From contig CM036197.1 in the NCBI GenBank assembly GCA_020631735.1, positions 42,269,880 to 42,333,879 of the forward strand: a stretch of 64,000 nt of DNA, given 5' to 3'. The notes under the pieces are model-generated. The model was not told the origin of the DNA. It made no database searches and was given only the letters and a program-made list of their open reading frames with translations. A program made the position numbers and the translations under genes. The DNA comes from Saccharum officinarum. Its lineage: Eukaryota > Streptophyta > Magnoliopsida > Poales > Poaceae. Position 1 is the stretch's first letter. Each line of letters begins with the position of its first letter. Positions 45,546 to 57,810 of this stretch are shown here, in pieces.

Positions 45546-48500
45546 TCATAGGCTTTCCCTTAAACCCATGCCGGCTACGTGTTCTCTGAACACGTTAGGT
45601 GGTAAGCCCTTTGTGAGCGGATCCGCGAGCATTTTCTCTGTACTTATATGCTTAAGATTTATTATATGATCCCAAACTTTATCTTTCATAACATAGTACT
45701 TTATGTCAATGTGTTTGGCAGCACCACTTGACCTATTGTTGTGAGCATAGTGTACCGCTGGGTTGTTATCATAATACAACCTCAGTGGTTCATTGATATT
45801 ATCAGTCACTTTCAATCCGGGTATGAATTTCTTTAGCCAATTCACCTGCCCCGTTGCCTCATAGCATGCTACAAACTCGGCATACATTGCCGAGGATGTA
45901 GTTACGGTTTGTTTGGAGCTTTTCCACGATATAGCCCCTCCTGCGAGAGTAAATATATATCCTAACGTGGATTTTCTTTCTTCTCCTGCATAATCAGAAT
46001 CTGAATACCCCTCTATCTGCAGGGAATCAGATCTTCTATACGTTAGCATGAGGCCTTTCGTACCCTGCAAATAACGCAGAACTTTCTTCACCAATTTTCA
46101 ATGTTATATTCCTAGATTCTTTTGATATCTACCAAGTAACCCGGTAACAAAAGCTAAGTCAGGGCGTGTACACACTTGAGCATATTGTAAACTTCCAACT
46201 GCTGAAGCATACGGTACCGCTTTCATTCGATTAATCTCATATTCGTTCTTGGGACATTGATGTTCCCCAAATCTATCGCCCTTGACTATAGGAGCAGGTG
46301 AAGGACTACACGCATGCATACTAAATTTCTTCAGAACCTTTTCTATGTGTGCCTTTTGCGATAATCCTAGAACCCCTTTCTTCTATCTCGGTGAATCTCT
46401 ATTCCCAAAACGAATGAGGCCTCACCGAGATCTTTCATATCGAAGTTTGAGGACAAGAATTTCTTCGTTTCCATTAGTAGATTGACATCACTACTAGCAA
46501 GTAGAATATCATCCACATACAAAATCAGGAATATGTACTTTCCATTCTTGAATTTTACGTAAACGCAATTGTCCTCAATATTTTCCTTAAACCCAAAACC
46601 TTTTATTGTTCTATTAAATTTCAAATACCACTGTCTTGAGGCTTGCTTCAATCCGTAGATTGATTTCTTTAGATGGCATCCCATATTTTCTTTTTCTTTT
46701 ACAACAAAACCTTTCGGTTGTGCCATATAAACATTTTCTTCCAAATCCCCGTTAAGGAACACCGTCCTTACATCCATTTGATGTAATTCCAAATCATAGT
46801 GGGCTACAAGTGCCATTATAATTCTGAAGGAATCTTTACATGAGACTGGAGAAAACGTCTCATTGTAATCAATCCTTTCTCTTTGCGTAAAGCCTTTCGC
46901 CACAAGTCACGCTTTAAATCTTTCTATATTCCCTTGGGAGTCATATTTTGGTTTGTAGATCCATTTACAACATACTGTTTTGGCTCCCTTAGGAATAATT
47001 TCTAAGTCCCAAACTTTGTTGGTACTCATTGATTTCATTTCATCTTCCATGGCCTTAAGCCACTTTGATAAGTGGTCGCTTCTCATGGCTTCTTCAAATG
47101 AGGTGGGATCACCCCCCATCTGAAATTCTTCTGTTTCATAAACTTCATAGTCATTAGAAATAGCTGACCTTCTTATTCTTTGAGACCTTCTAGGGCCCTC
47201 TGGCACTTTTTCCTCATTGGGCTGTAGCTGTTCTTCCTCATGTGCGACATTTGGTTCTATAGGTTCCTCAAGGACAGGCTCCTCAAGGACAGGTTCCTCA
47301 TGTTCATTTATTGTCGCCACGGGAGAACTTGCAACAGGTGTTGGCACTATAGTGTCTTGCACTGTCGGTGCAACAACAACAGGTAGCGTAAAGAATGGTT
47401 CTTCAACCATCAGAGTGGGTACATGTACCTGCTTCTCCTGTAGGCTTATTTCTCGTGCTACCATGCTCCCCCTGATCATGTTATCCTCCAAGAACACAGC
47501 GTGCCTTGTTTCTACAATCTTCGTATGTCTATCAGGACAATAGAAGCGATATCCTTTCGATCTTTCTGGATAGCCAATAAGATGGCAGCTGACTATCTTG
47601 GAGTCTAACTTTCCTATGTTTGGGTTAAACACTTTTGCCTTAGCCGGACAGCCCCACACACGCAAATGGTTTAGTGAGGGTTCCCTTCCTGTCCACAATT
47701 CATACGGTGTTTTAGGCACCGATTTGCTTGGTACTCGATTAAGTATGTGAATGGCGGTTTTCAGTGCCTCCATCCATAAACTAATCGGTAATGTGGAGTA
47801 ACTTATCATGCTTCTTACCATATCCATTAAGGCACGGTTACGTCTTTCAGCCACTTCATTCTGCTCAGGCTCCCCCGGTGTGGAGTACTGAGCGACTATG
47901 CCATTTTCCTGTAGAAACTTTGCAAACGGTCCAGGAATTTGGCCATATGGGGTATGTCGCCCATAGTACTCTCCACCTCGGTCTGATCGTACTATCTTTA
48001 TTTTCTTATTGCGCTGATTTTCAACTTCAGCTTTAAATATTTTGAATTTATCCAATGCTTCCGATCTTTCTTTAATTGGATAAATATAGCCATAACGAGA
48101 GTAGTCGTCTGTGAATGTTATAAATGAATCATAACCATCCACACTTTTTACAGGAAATGGACCACATATATCAGTGTGGATTATTTCTAAAGTTCCTGTG
48201 CTTCGTTTGACATTTTTCTTAATTTTCTTGACATACGTTCCTTTGATGCAATCAACGCATTGTTCTAAATCGGAAAATTCTAAGTGCGGAAGAATTGATT
48301 CTTTAATCAGCCGTTCTATTCTCCCCCTCGAAATATGGTCTAAGCGATAGTGCCATAATTTTGAAGAGGTATCATCAATTCGCTTTCGCTTCTTAGTTAC
48401 ATTCGCAGATGGAGAATCATTCATATTCTCATCGCATATATTATTCGCATTCTCATTAAGAGATAATAAATAAAGTTTGTCTTGTCGGAAGGCAAGACCA

Positions 48501-49795
48501 ACACATTCATTATCAACAAGTATCTTACATTTGCCATTACCAAAATAGCAATCAATTCCATCATCATCAAGTTTCGAAACACTTATCAAATTTCTACGCA
48601 AAGAGAGAACATAAAGTACTTCTTTAAGTCTAAGTACAAAGCCATTATTCAATTCTAAAGATAAATCTCCAATAACTTCAACATTGGCTTGCACTTCATT
48701 TGCAACTTTAATCGTTCTTTCTCCTCTTTGCAAGGTTCCCGTCCCACTTAACCCCTGTAAAGAATTTGCAATATGAGTAGTTGCTCCTGAATCAACACAC
48801 CAAGTGGATTTAGCATAACATAAATACAGAGATTCATCTACAAATGTAATAAATTCATCATCTCTCTTTAGTAGAGATTTCAGGAAGCCTAGACAGTCCC
48901 TCTTGTAGTGTCCCTTCTTGAAGCAGTGCTTGCATTGATCTTTCTCAGCTCCACCATAGGAGTTGTTCTGCTGATTTTCAGAGTCCTGGGGTTTCTTTCC
49001 CTGTGAATTTGAGGAAGAGACCTTATCCCACTTGGGTTTCCCTTGTGGTTTAAAATTCTTGCCATTAAAGCTCTTTCTTTTGTTATCCTTCACAAAGTGA
49101 GCGGATTCATCCTGTGAGGACTTTATCCTCTCCTCTTCTTGAGCACACATTGAAATAAGTCTTTCTATGCCCCATCTTTTAGGCTGCATATTATAGTTCA
49201 CAATAAAAATATCATATTATTTTGGCAAAGAAGCAAAAATCAAATGAATCAGGAAATCATCTTCCTTCAAATTCATTTCCTTTAGCTTAGATGCCGTAGT
49301 GTTTATCTTCAAAATGTGCTCTCTTATGCTACCACCTGTGTATTTCTCATTCACAAGCTTCTTTATCAGTGAACTTGCTGTGGCCTTGGTAGACCCAGTA
49401 AACTGACTCTTGATTTTATCAAGATATTCTGTGGCAGTAGCACATTCAGGGATTGAGCCCCTTATCTGTTCTTCTATGGTGGCCTTGGCTACCAACAGGC
49501 ACTTGCGGTTGGAGAGAGTCCATTGCCTATGTTCAAGATCATATCTCATTCTTATCTCAGCATGATCACACTTTCTAGCAGCGAAATCAACGTCAGATTC
49601 ATTTTCGTCTCTCACCGGATCCTCTGGTTCAATGGGACACGGTGAGATGATGGCAAAATCGACCTCTCCCAACGCAAGTTCCAGTTCATATTTCTTCCGC
49701 CACACACGGTAATTGCTCCCGTTGAGTGTCGGGATGTTCGCGATGTTCACAATACATTTGCCTCCTGAAACCACACCAGAGTTAGTGAGAAACAT
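45546..49795 (-). pseudogene. Copia gag-pol polyprotein, disrupted
   Basis: Order on the minus strand: gag (49217-49795; PTLNGSNYRVWRKKYELELA); CCHC knuckle ([14 protein letters not shown]); aspartic protease ([13 protein letters not shown]); GAG-pre-integrase ([13 protein letters not shown]); integrase with [16 protein letters not shown] and the Glu of [12 protein letters not shown] (VRTVFLNGDLEENVYM, YVDDILLASSD); RNase H (YSDSDYAG, ADPLTKGLPP). Defects: TAA at 49217-49219, TGA at 46907-46909 in the RT start, a one-base frameshift at about 46373-46378, and a stop at 46104-46106. The usual PQQNG motif in integrase reads PEQNE. Except for the shift everything is in one frame, as usual for plant copia. 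It is inactive now. Confidence 0.93.
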
Positions 49796-51066
49796 TTATA
49801 CATAAAATCGTATGCTTTAACTCAACGTTGATCAAATTAAAACATATAATTCATGCATGCAAACATTTTACATCACCGTTGGGCAGAAGTAAAATTAATA
49901 CACAATTTCTCATGGATCAAAAATTATAATATTGTTATTAACAACGTTGGTCAGAAAATAATAACATTATAATCTCATTAAAATTATCAGAAATTCGTCA
50001 TTTCTCTTAAAATTTAATTATCCCGTTGGTTCAAATTTAATCAAAGAGAACAATAATTATCATGCACAACGGAAACATTAACCATCTTTCATACTATTAT
50101 TTTCCAGAAGCACCAAAAAAAATTCACTATTTTTTCTGAGCAAAATGTCGTTGGAAAAAATTGCACGGAAAATTCATATCAAAATTCTATTCAAATTCAT
50201 TCAAGTATTCATCGAATACATGTCAAAGGAATTGCTTCTGAAAAAAATCATCTTCTTGAAATTCGGCCCGAAGGCCCATCTCGCTCAGCATGTTTTTGGC
50301 CCAGTCGCGCGCCTTGCGCCCTCCCGCGCCCAGCAGAACCGCCAATTCGGCCCAGCCCAGCGGCGCGCAGGCTCGCCCCCCCGCGCCCAGGCCGCAACCT
50401 GGGCCTGGGCTGGGATTCCTGCCCGGTGTGTGCGCCCGCCTAGGCCAAATCAAGCCCAGCAGGGCGCTGGTTCATCACGACCGTCGATTTTGATCGGACG
50501 GCTGTGCGTCAAAATCGCGAGAACAAAACAAGTGCTGGTCAAAATCCCTAACCCTAACTTTCATTCCTTCTTACCTCTGTTCTCAATGCCGCTCGGCAGA
50601 GCTGCAGCCGCCGTTCATGGCGACTGGAGAAATACGGCACCGCCGGCCGGTCCCCTCGCCGGTGCGCGCGCCCACCGAGGAGTGGACGCGCCGCTGTCGA
50701 GCGGGTTGGCCGCGGTGCCGCCTTGGCGAGCACGCGCGTGCACTGCACGTTCTTCCGCTCGCTGATTTCTTTCCCTTGCGCGCAGGCGGTCCCACGCGAC
50801 GGCGGTGGCCGCACTTCGGCGATTTCATTCCCGCATGCAGGCGGTGGTGCCGGCAGGAGGATGACCAGGTAGGCCCCTCTCCGCGCCGAGCCTTTCTTTA
50901 GGGTTAGGGTTCTTGTGCTATGTATCTTCCCGATCTGGAAAATCAAATCGGTGTTCATGTTGTTCTTCGTTTCTTTTACTCATTCCCCATCTAGGGTTAG
51001 TGTTCCAGTGAATGTTCTTTGCCGATCCGAAATCGGTTCGCCCCGATCTAGGTTTCTACTTAGTAA
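49796..51066 (-). other. Copia 5' leader
   Basis: Untranslated leader between primer site and gag start. The part at about 50270-50900 is GC-rich and gives overlapping open frames on both strands (up to 206 codons on the plus strand). None resembles a known protein, so I treat them as non-coding. Confidence 0.6.
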
Positions 51067-51083
51067 AACCGGCTCTGGTACCA
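51067..51083 (-). other. Copia primer-binding site
   Basis: Reverse-complemented, it reads TGGTACCAGAGCCGG directly after the LTR. It is one base from TGGTATCAGAGC, the complement of the initiator-tRNA(Met) 3' end. Confidence 0.85.
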
Positions 51084-51084
51084 T

Positions 51085-51570
51085 TGTTAGGTTTCATATT
51101 TCTTAGGGTTCATTAGATCGGGTACACATTCATCAAAAGTATATGAAACAATAGATCCTAGTACCTCTTCTACTAAGAGTCAGAGAGGGGAAAAAGGGAA
51201 GAGGTGGAGCATAGGATCATAGACCGTCAAGGGCCGTAGTGGTAGGAGCAGTGGTGACGGTTGAAGCGCCGGCGGCCGTCTCGCTTGCTGGAGCCATCTG
51301 CGCTAGGCAGCGGCGTTCGGTGGAGATGAGAGTCGACGCAGTGAAGATGGTGGCGCAGTGAAGACGGTGGCGGTTTCCCGTCACTGGCTGCGCCCCTTCT
51401 CAGATCGGAAACGGGGAATATCGGTGGGGAGTGGCGGCTGAGGGTGAACCTCGTACCTAGAGCCGGCCGGCCCCCACCTCTATATATAGCGCAGTGTGAC
51501 GGGGGCCCACCAACCATGTAGGGTTGGGCGCCCCCGATCAGGACGCGAGAACAGGACCCAGTTAGGCCGT
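51085..51570 (-). repeat. 5' LTR of the copia element, truncated
   Basis: It matches the left LTR from its TGTTAGG end but lacks the final ~40 bp (the U3 tip). A TATATATAG at 51480-51489 is the likely TATA box (minus strand CTATATATA). Confidence 0.88.
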
Positions 51571-52007
51571 TTTTTTTTTTTTGAGCCAGGCTTGATGGTA
51601 GTCGGTGGCTCCTGAAGCCTGGCTTTAGACTCCAAACAAACAACCAAATAGACTGAAGATGACTTCTTGCCCAACACCCAACAGGTCCATAGCCCACAAG
51701 GCCACGAGTGCAGCGCAGCCGGCAGCTGAGCCGGGTAGTGGCCCATCCGGATGCGGAACATGGACATGGGCATACAGCCCGCGTTCGAGCATGGATGGAT
51801 GCTTGAGCCTGAGGCAACGGCCGAGTTGCAATTTTGCGAAGCTTTCCTTCCTTCCGGAACAGCGAGCCAGCGAGAGCCAGCGACAAGTCTGCAGTCGGCG
51901 CCGCGGCCGGAGCCCGGATGCCCTAACCCGCCAAACCGTTCAAAATCCAAAATCCAAAATTCCCCATCTCGCCTCGGCTAGGCGAATCCCCAAACCCAGC
52001 TTCGCCC
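51571..52007 (+). promoter_or_regulatory. EME1 upstream region and 5' UTR
   Basis: Only about 437 bp separate the copia LTR from the EME1 ATG. No clear TATA box is seen. A T-run and a CCAGGCTTGATGG segment at the left probably belong to an older TIR element. The transcription start cannot be fixed from sequence. Confidence 0.4.
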
Positions 52008-55000
52008 ATGGCGTCCTCCGTTCCCGTAGTCGACATCCTCGACGACGACGACGACACCGGCCTCGCCGTCGCCTACCCTCCCTCCCGCAGACGGTCACTC
52101 GGATCCTCCGGAATCTCCTCCCGCGACTTCCTCGACGCGTTCTCGCCGTCCCCGCCCCGGCACAAGCGGCCTCTGCCCGCGGCGGAGGCCCCCATCAATC
52201 TCGACGACACCCCGTCCCCGCCAAAGCGGCGGCGCTCCTCGGTCTCCATTGACCTCGACGACACCCCGTCACCGCCAAAGCGGCAGCTCTCCTCGGTGCC
52301 CAAGGTGCCGGTTCTTGTGGTGGATGAGGATGTGGCGCCGTCAGCCCCTGGGGATGCTGTTACCGACAGGCCCGATTCTATCTTTGACTGCGCCGCTTTC
52401 TCCGAGTCACCGGAGACGGTTGTGCCCAGTTCTGCCGGCCTCAGCAGTGTTGATGTTGAGACTCCGGGCTTCGCCTCCCCGCGCTCGGTTAGGCCACCTG
52501 CTGCCCCTGGCATGTCATCTGCTCCGCCGGCACAAAAAGGATCTGGTAAAGTGTCCTCGCTTGTGGCTGCTTGCTCTTTATTTGAGTCATGAGGAATCTA
52601 CTACAGTACTAATCTTGTTAAGTACACTGGTTTTGTTCACTTAAGATGGTTTCTTTTGTCGAATAGAATAGAGTTGTTTCTATTATGTTTCAGCTTACAT
52701 TAAGTTAAGGTAATTAAAAAAAGAATTGCAATGCAGCTCTAGATTTTGTGAATTATCTTTGTAACTCACCAGCAACTTCCATGTGATTTTAATGAAAAAA
52801 AAACATCACTGTTTTTACCCCAATAACACTCGGTTCTAAACTCACCATGGTTTGCCTACAGTCTGCTAGTAATGACACTTGTTTCCATTTCGCAGGAGTT
52901 ACTTCTCTGATATCACTTGATAGTGACGATGAGTCGGATGATGACATCATGAACAGGGAGCCTTCAATCAATTTGCCAAGCAATACGGTAAAGCCTGGTC
53001 TTGTGGTTGAATTCATTTGACAAAAAGGAAAACATGTATTGACTTATGCATTTCTGTTTATGGATGTATGTATGTCATATTTTGAACGCAATGTATTCTT
53101 GCATAAGTAGAAACATTATATGTTGTTCAAGAAAAAACAACGCTTCATTGCATAAATAAAGGCAAAACTTAGTAGCTGTGCATGCGCATGCCTAGTGCCT
53201 AGTGATTAAGATTAGATATATCAACACGCCTAATTGTAATCAAGTGACAGAACACCATGTCTTTGTAGGAAGCGATGATGTGCCAGAAGGACGACAATGC
53301 CCAACATGTGCAAGCGAAGCAGAAAAGACAACCGGTATGGCTTTTGTCAAGAAGGGACTCAAATTTTAGACATGTAGTTTCATTGATGAGACATTCTTGC
53401 AAATTATGTAGGCAGGGAAGAAACTGACAAAGGAGGAGAAAGACAAACTGATGCAAGAAAGAAAACAAAAGCAACAGGTTCAGCAAGTGTTTCATAGAAG
53501 AATATGCTTATTCATGCATAAGATAGGTTTTTAGAGCGCATATTGGTTATTTTGTAGGAAGATAAACTACGGAAGCAAGCTTTGAAAGATAAACTAGCTA
53601 AGAAGAAGAAAATGGAAAAAGCAATTCAGAAGTGGGAATCAGGAAAACTTGCTTTAGAATGTATTACTGTTGAGATTGACAACAGTGTTATCCAAAGGGG
53701 CTCCATTGGAGGTCTGTTTGAGTATGGTGAATTAAGTTGTATCACAAAAAACCATTTATTGTCATTCGCTATTTCCATATTTTTTCACTATTAATATATC
53801 TGCATCTTTTTAACAGGTCCTCTTCTTTCAAGTTTGACAGAGAATGGTCTTTCCTATGAACCTACTAAGAATAAAATTAGTGGTTCGATTTTATGGAAGT
53901 TGGATGTTCCTGATGATATTGCTCAGGCATTTTCCGATCTTAAAGATAGCTGTGATATGGTGCTACGTGTTTCCTTTGTTCCTCTCTAACCTTTTAACAT
54001 CGTATCTTCTTTTTTAAAGTAACCACATAATAATATATCCTAAAATCGTAGCATGACATATCTTTCTACAGAACCAAAATCCATTGTCAGAAGTGAAATA
54101 TGTTGCAATTGTGCTTGAAGCTGAGGAATTTTGTAATCTTATAAGCAACGGATTGTTCTTTGATCATGTCCAAAGAGTTTGTGATGGATACCCAGGATTC
54201 ACCATTTGCTACATCATTAATAAATTGATGAACTATGTCAACAAATGGTGAGCTCTCTAAAGTCTGAATTATATATTTGACTATTTCTGTTTGGCCTTCA
54301 AAAGAAAAAAAATATTTTTATCTTTGCATGTTGTGCTCACTGCCAAACTTTAACAAAACCTTCTGAACCTTTTTAAACAGCATGTTGGCTAATTCAGTTC
54401 TTATCATTCAGTACTTATTTATTTTTGGACAAGGGAGGGGGATGAATGCAAGATGTTTGATCAAAAGTAACCTTTCTATCTTCCCTATGCTTCGTCTTGG
54501 GCCTAGTCTTTCAAACCATAACCTAGTGAATTATGATATCCCCTTTTCAACTGGAGTTTTTAGTATGAAATAGAAGGGATGGGAGAAAAATTTACTTGCA
54601 TTGCCATGTAATAAAGTAATGTTAGATAAGGTTCAGTGCCAGGTGAACGAGGACGTAAATTGGTGGAAGAATGAAATGAGGGCACCATTTTTTCTTTTCT
54701 TAACGACAATGGGTGACAATTAGGTGGTCCCCAATAATATTCTAAATTTTCCATCTGGTAACAAGATATGTTATGCCCTGAAGATATTAACTTGCTTATT
54801 GAGTTGATTGTTATTTATCTGTAAGAGCCTAAGCTCAATTAACCTGGGAGTTGGGATATGGGTGAGGCTGCTGTTCACTGTGCATCACCTTGTGGGCTTT
54901 TTGGATTGTGAGGAATGTGCATGGTAACTTCTGTGTAGTAGGAAAAGTAACCCAACTTTGACCATCTGAATCTGCTAAAATTAAAATGCCTTTTGTTGTC

Positions 55001-57428
55001 ATGTCAGTGAGCAAAGTCAATACAAGAACCCTTCAAATACTTGGAGACGTCCACCAGTGGAAGAGGTCTGTTTGCATTTCTTGCATTTTTTTTCATGATG
55101 AACTTTTATTATCCTGGGATGTGTTACATCTATTCTTTGTATAGGTTTTATGCAAACTGGCAACACACTATATTAATGTTCACTCAAGGCAATGCATAGA
55201 TGAAGCTGAAGTAGTAGAGCACCTTGTTGGCCTGACATCTAGTCTTGCAAAATGCAAATTCAGGCAAGTTACATTTACTTAGACAAGTTCGGTAACTTTG
55301 TTGGTTTTTTCTAGTGAATCTAGAAATTGTGATGCATTGTAGTTTTTTCCCCTATGCTTAACAATGTTTTTAAGGCGTCGCCTAATCGACGCTTAAGCGT
55401 CGGGGCTCTCCCGGCTCGCCTTAGGGGTAAGGCGGCGCCTTGCCGCCTTATGCGCGTGCTGATGCCCCCTCGATTCCGCCATTCCTCGTCGCCGTTTGCT
55501 CGATTCCGCTCGATTCCGCCATCTCCTCGCCGTAGTCTGGAAGGGGACAGCGGCGGCTGTAGATCTGGAAGAGGAGCAGCGAGGGAGGGGAGCAGAGCAG
55601 CCGGCAGCGCATCCGGAGGAGAGGGAGGGGAGCAGAGCAGCTGGTAGCGCATCCGGAGAGAGAGGCAGGGGAGCAGAGCAGGGCACCGGAGAGAGAGGGG
55701 AGAAGCCACGGAGCCGTGGAGAGACGACGAGCGGCAGAGGACGAGCGGTGGAGAAGGATAGGGTCAACGAGAGAGGAGCGCTGGAGGGGAATCGATAATA
55801 AAGGACTTTCTAAGCCACAACAGGAGGGGGAGGGGCACATGGGCCGCCTGGTGGGCTGGTCCAGCCCACTTCTTACTCCTCCTTTCTTTTTCTTTTTTCC
55901 TTTTCTCTTTTTCTTCATCAACTACTGCTCTAAGCTGCTGTTTTAGATTTTCTTAAATTCATAAGGCGTCGCCTCGCCTCACGCTTTAGTCGCCTAAGTG
56001 TAAGGCGGTAGTCACTCGCCACGCCTCGCCTTACCGCCTTGAAAACATTGATGCTTAACTGTTATGTATGGTCACTGTTTTGTGCTATCATTGAGTCCAT
56101 TGCTATCATGCTGTTTTGTTGGAACCTACATCGTAGTAGCAAAGATAAAAGTTGATGTTCTAATTGAAAACTTGTGTTCCCTTTGATGCATGGAAATATT
56201 TGATGAGGTGGAACAGCAAAACCTCTGATATTTATCATTGGTGTAATGGAGTGACAAGTAAAAAATAGAAATTCATATGTGTTTACCAAGTTCTTTTAGT
56301 TCAGCAGGCATGTGCATATTTCTTTTAGATGGTTGTACCACTAATGCTTTTAAATGACACGATAGGTTAAATCCTTGACATGTAGTTTATTTTGGCAATG
56401 TGATCTGGATATGCATTTAGTGCAGGTCTGCAGTTCTATTTGCTGCCAGGAGCATTTCCATGTTTGATAAATTTCCTCTTGGTTTTTTTTGCAGGAAACC
56501 ACTAACATGGTTATCTGTGCATGCTAATGGTGCAATTATCCCTAAAAATTTTGTTCATAAGAACCTGGCGAAAAACGACACCTGGTATGTTGTGCAGAAG
56601 TAAATACCGAACCAGATCTCCATTGACTGTCCTCTGTTTTGCTAACCACCACCACCACCTCACCGCCCACCCCCACCCTCAGCATGCACTATAGTCTACA
56701 ATCAGTACTTCAATACTATCCCTTTTGCTGTTTTGCATGATGTTAGCTGCAATTTTATCTGATTTGTAATGGAACAAAATCTAGTCACTCATTCATCTAC
56801 TGATGAGATTTCTCATATGCAGTGTCTAGCCTAACCTTTCTACTAGGTTCCTGAATTCTTTTTGCTTATTAGTAGTATTCTGATTTGTCCTTTGAACTAA
56901 GCCAATTGAAATAGTAAAGTAAGCTTACCTTGAAATAAATAACTGAGATAGTTTCTAGTTCATTATTTTTCTTCAGTTCTGTTTTACAATAGTTTCATGT
57001 AGATGAACACCATCTATTTGGCTATCATGGTCATGAACCATTGTACATGTATTATATCTGACAGGTTAAAAGCTTTAATCGCGATCCCTGACATCCAGCC
57101 AAGATATGCTATTGCAATCTGGAAGAAGTATCCCTGTATGAGATCCCTTCTAAATGAATATATGGATGCCAGTAAAACCGTGAGTGCCGTCCCTGGGTTC
57201 ATATAAGAGCAAAAAAAGTTAGGAACTATGCCCTTTTGTGCTGTTAACTTGTCCCTGAAACAGGTTGCCGAGAAGGAACGTCTGCTTAGCGACTTGAAGG
57301 GGGAAGATCGCCTGGGTGATGAATGCAAAAGGTTGGGTGACAAATGCTCTAGAAGGGTGTACAGAATGCTCATGGCACAAAACGGAGGCTTGGATACAGA
57401 TGACCCCGAAGCTGGCGGTAGAGCTTAG
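52008..57428 (+). CDS. EME1: EME1-like crossover junction endonuclease subunit, 12 exons, 593 aa
   Basis: Exons: 52008-52545, 52896-52987, 53269-53334, 53412-53477, 53558-53711, 53817-53959, 54072-54247, 55008-55065, 55145-55263, 56495-56584, 57065-57179, 57264-57428. Phases join cleanly to 1782 nt including TAG. All introns are GT-AG except intron 9 (GC-AG). EME1 is the non-catalytic partner of MUS81, forming a nuclear nuclease that cuts joint molecules in recombination and fork repair. Residues 1-210 are disordered and acidic, with LDDTPSPPKR at 65-74 and 83-92. Residues 211-275 are Lys/Gln-rich and helical. The nuclease-like domain (KWESGKLALECITVEIDNSV, VAIVLEAEEFCNLI, NTWRRPPVEEV, HLVGLTSSLAKC) is followed by C-terminal helix-hairpin-helix segments (ALIAIPDIQPRYAIAIWKKY, CSRRVYRMLM). 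The order matches plant EME1A/B; the length slightly exceeds the roughly 550 aa I recall for Arabidopsis. The frame is intact. Confidence 0.93.
55362..56050. mobile_element. TIR DNA element in EME1 intron 9, 689 bp
   Basis: The ends are CAATGTTTTTAAGGCG and CGCCTTGAAAACATTG, inverted with one mismatch. They are flanked by a perfect 8 bp duplication ATGCTTAA (55354-55361, 56051-56058), as for hAT insertions. Subterminal parts are rich in GGCGTCGCC/AAGGCGG words. The GC-rich interior has overlapping open frames without a recognisable product. It accounts for more than half of the 1231 bp intron. Confidence 0.88.
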
Positions 57429-57434
57429 TGCTTA

Positions 57435-57807
57435 TGTTATGACCGGCGCCCAGTATCAAAGGCGACGGCGGCCCATTAGTGGCTAAGCCAGGTGCAGAAG
57501 CTAGCTTGGCGCAGGAGCTAGGGGCTAAAAGCCCATATTTATCTTTAATTATTTATTTCCATAAATTACTAGAGCAATTCGCTATATATAGGAATTGTAA
57601 TTTCCGTGGACAAATCAAGCAAGAGTAATCTATTTGCTCGGCTTCCCTTGGGAGCCGGGATTGCCCTAGCCGCCGCCTGTCATCTTCTCATCTCCTCTCC
57701 TGCGACCACGGCGCCCCGCCGCCGTGCCGCAGCCCTCAAACACCGCCCAGCCACTACACATACGTACAATCTCCGATCAACTAGAGGCAAGGCGCAGGTC
57801 TGTATCA
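57435..57807 (+). repeat. 5' LTR of the Reina-like element
   Basis: 373 bp. A TATA box (CTATATATA) lies at 57582-57590. Confidence 0.95.
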
Positions 57808-57810
57808 ACC

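Larger units (their letters stand above)
44815..51570 (-). mobile_element. Ty1/copia element, 6.8 kb, 5' LTR truncated
   Basis: The left LTR (44815-45330) is the complete 3' LTR (TGTTAGG to CCTAACA). The right LTR starts at 51085 but its matching sequence stops at about 51570, where a T run replaces the last ~40 bp, so no TSD can be read. A polypurine tract (minus strand AAGGGGGAGAA) sits by the left LTR and a primer site by the right LTR, fixing minus-strand orientation. Gag-pol is a single frame broken by nonsense codons and one frameshift. A leader of about 1.29 kb separates primer site and gag. The LTRs differ at about 13 of 486 aligned positions by eye count. I could not fix the clade. 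Confidence 0.92.

Noticed and set aside
50145..50765. 206-codon plus-strand ORF
   Set aside because: It lies antisense in the copia leader, begins in AT-rich nonsense-like sequence and turns Pro/Arg-rich in a GC patch. No family features.
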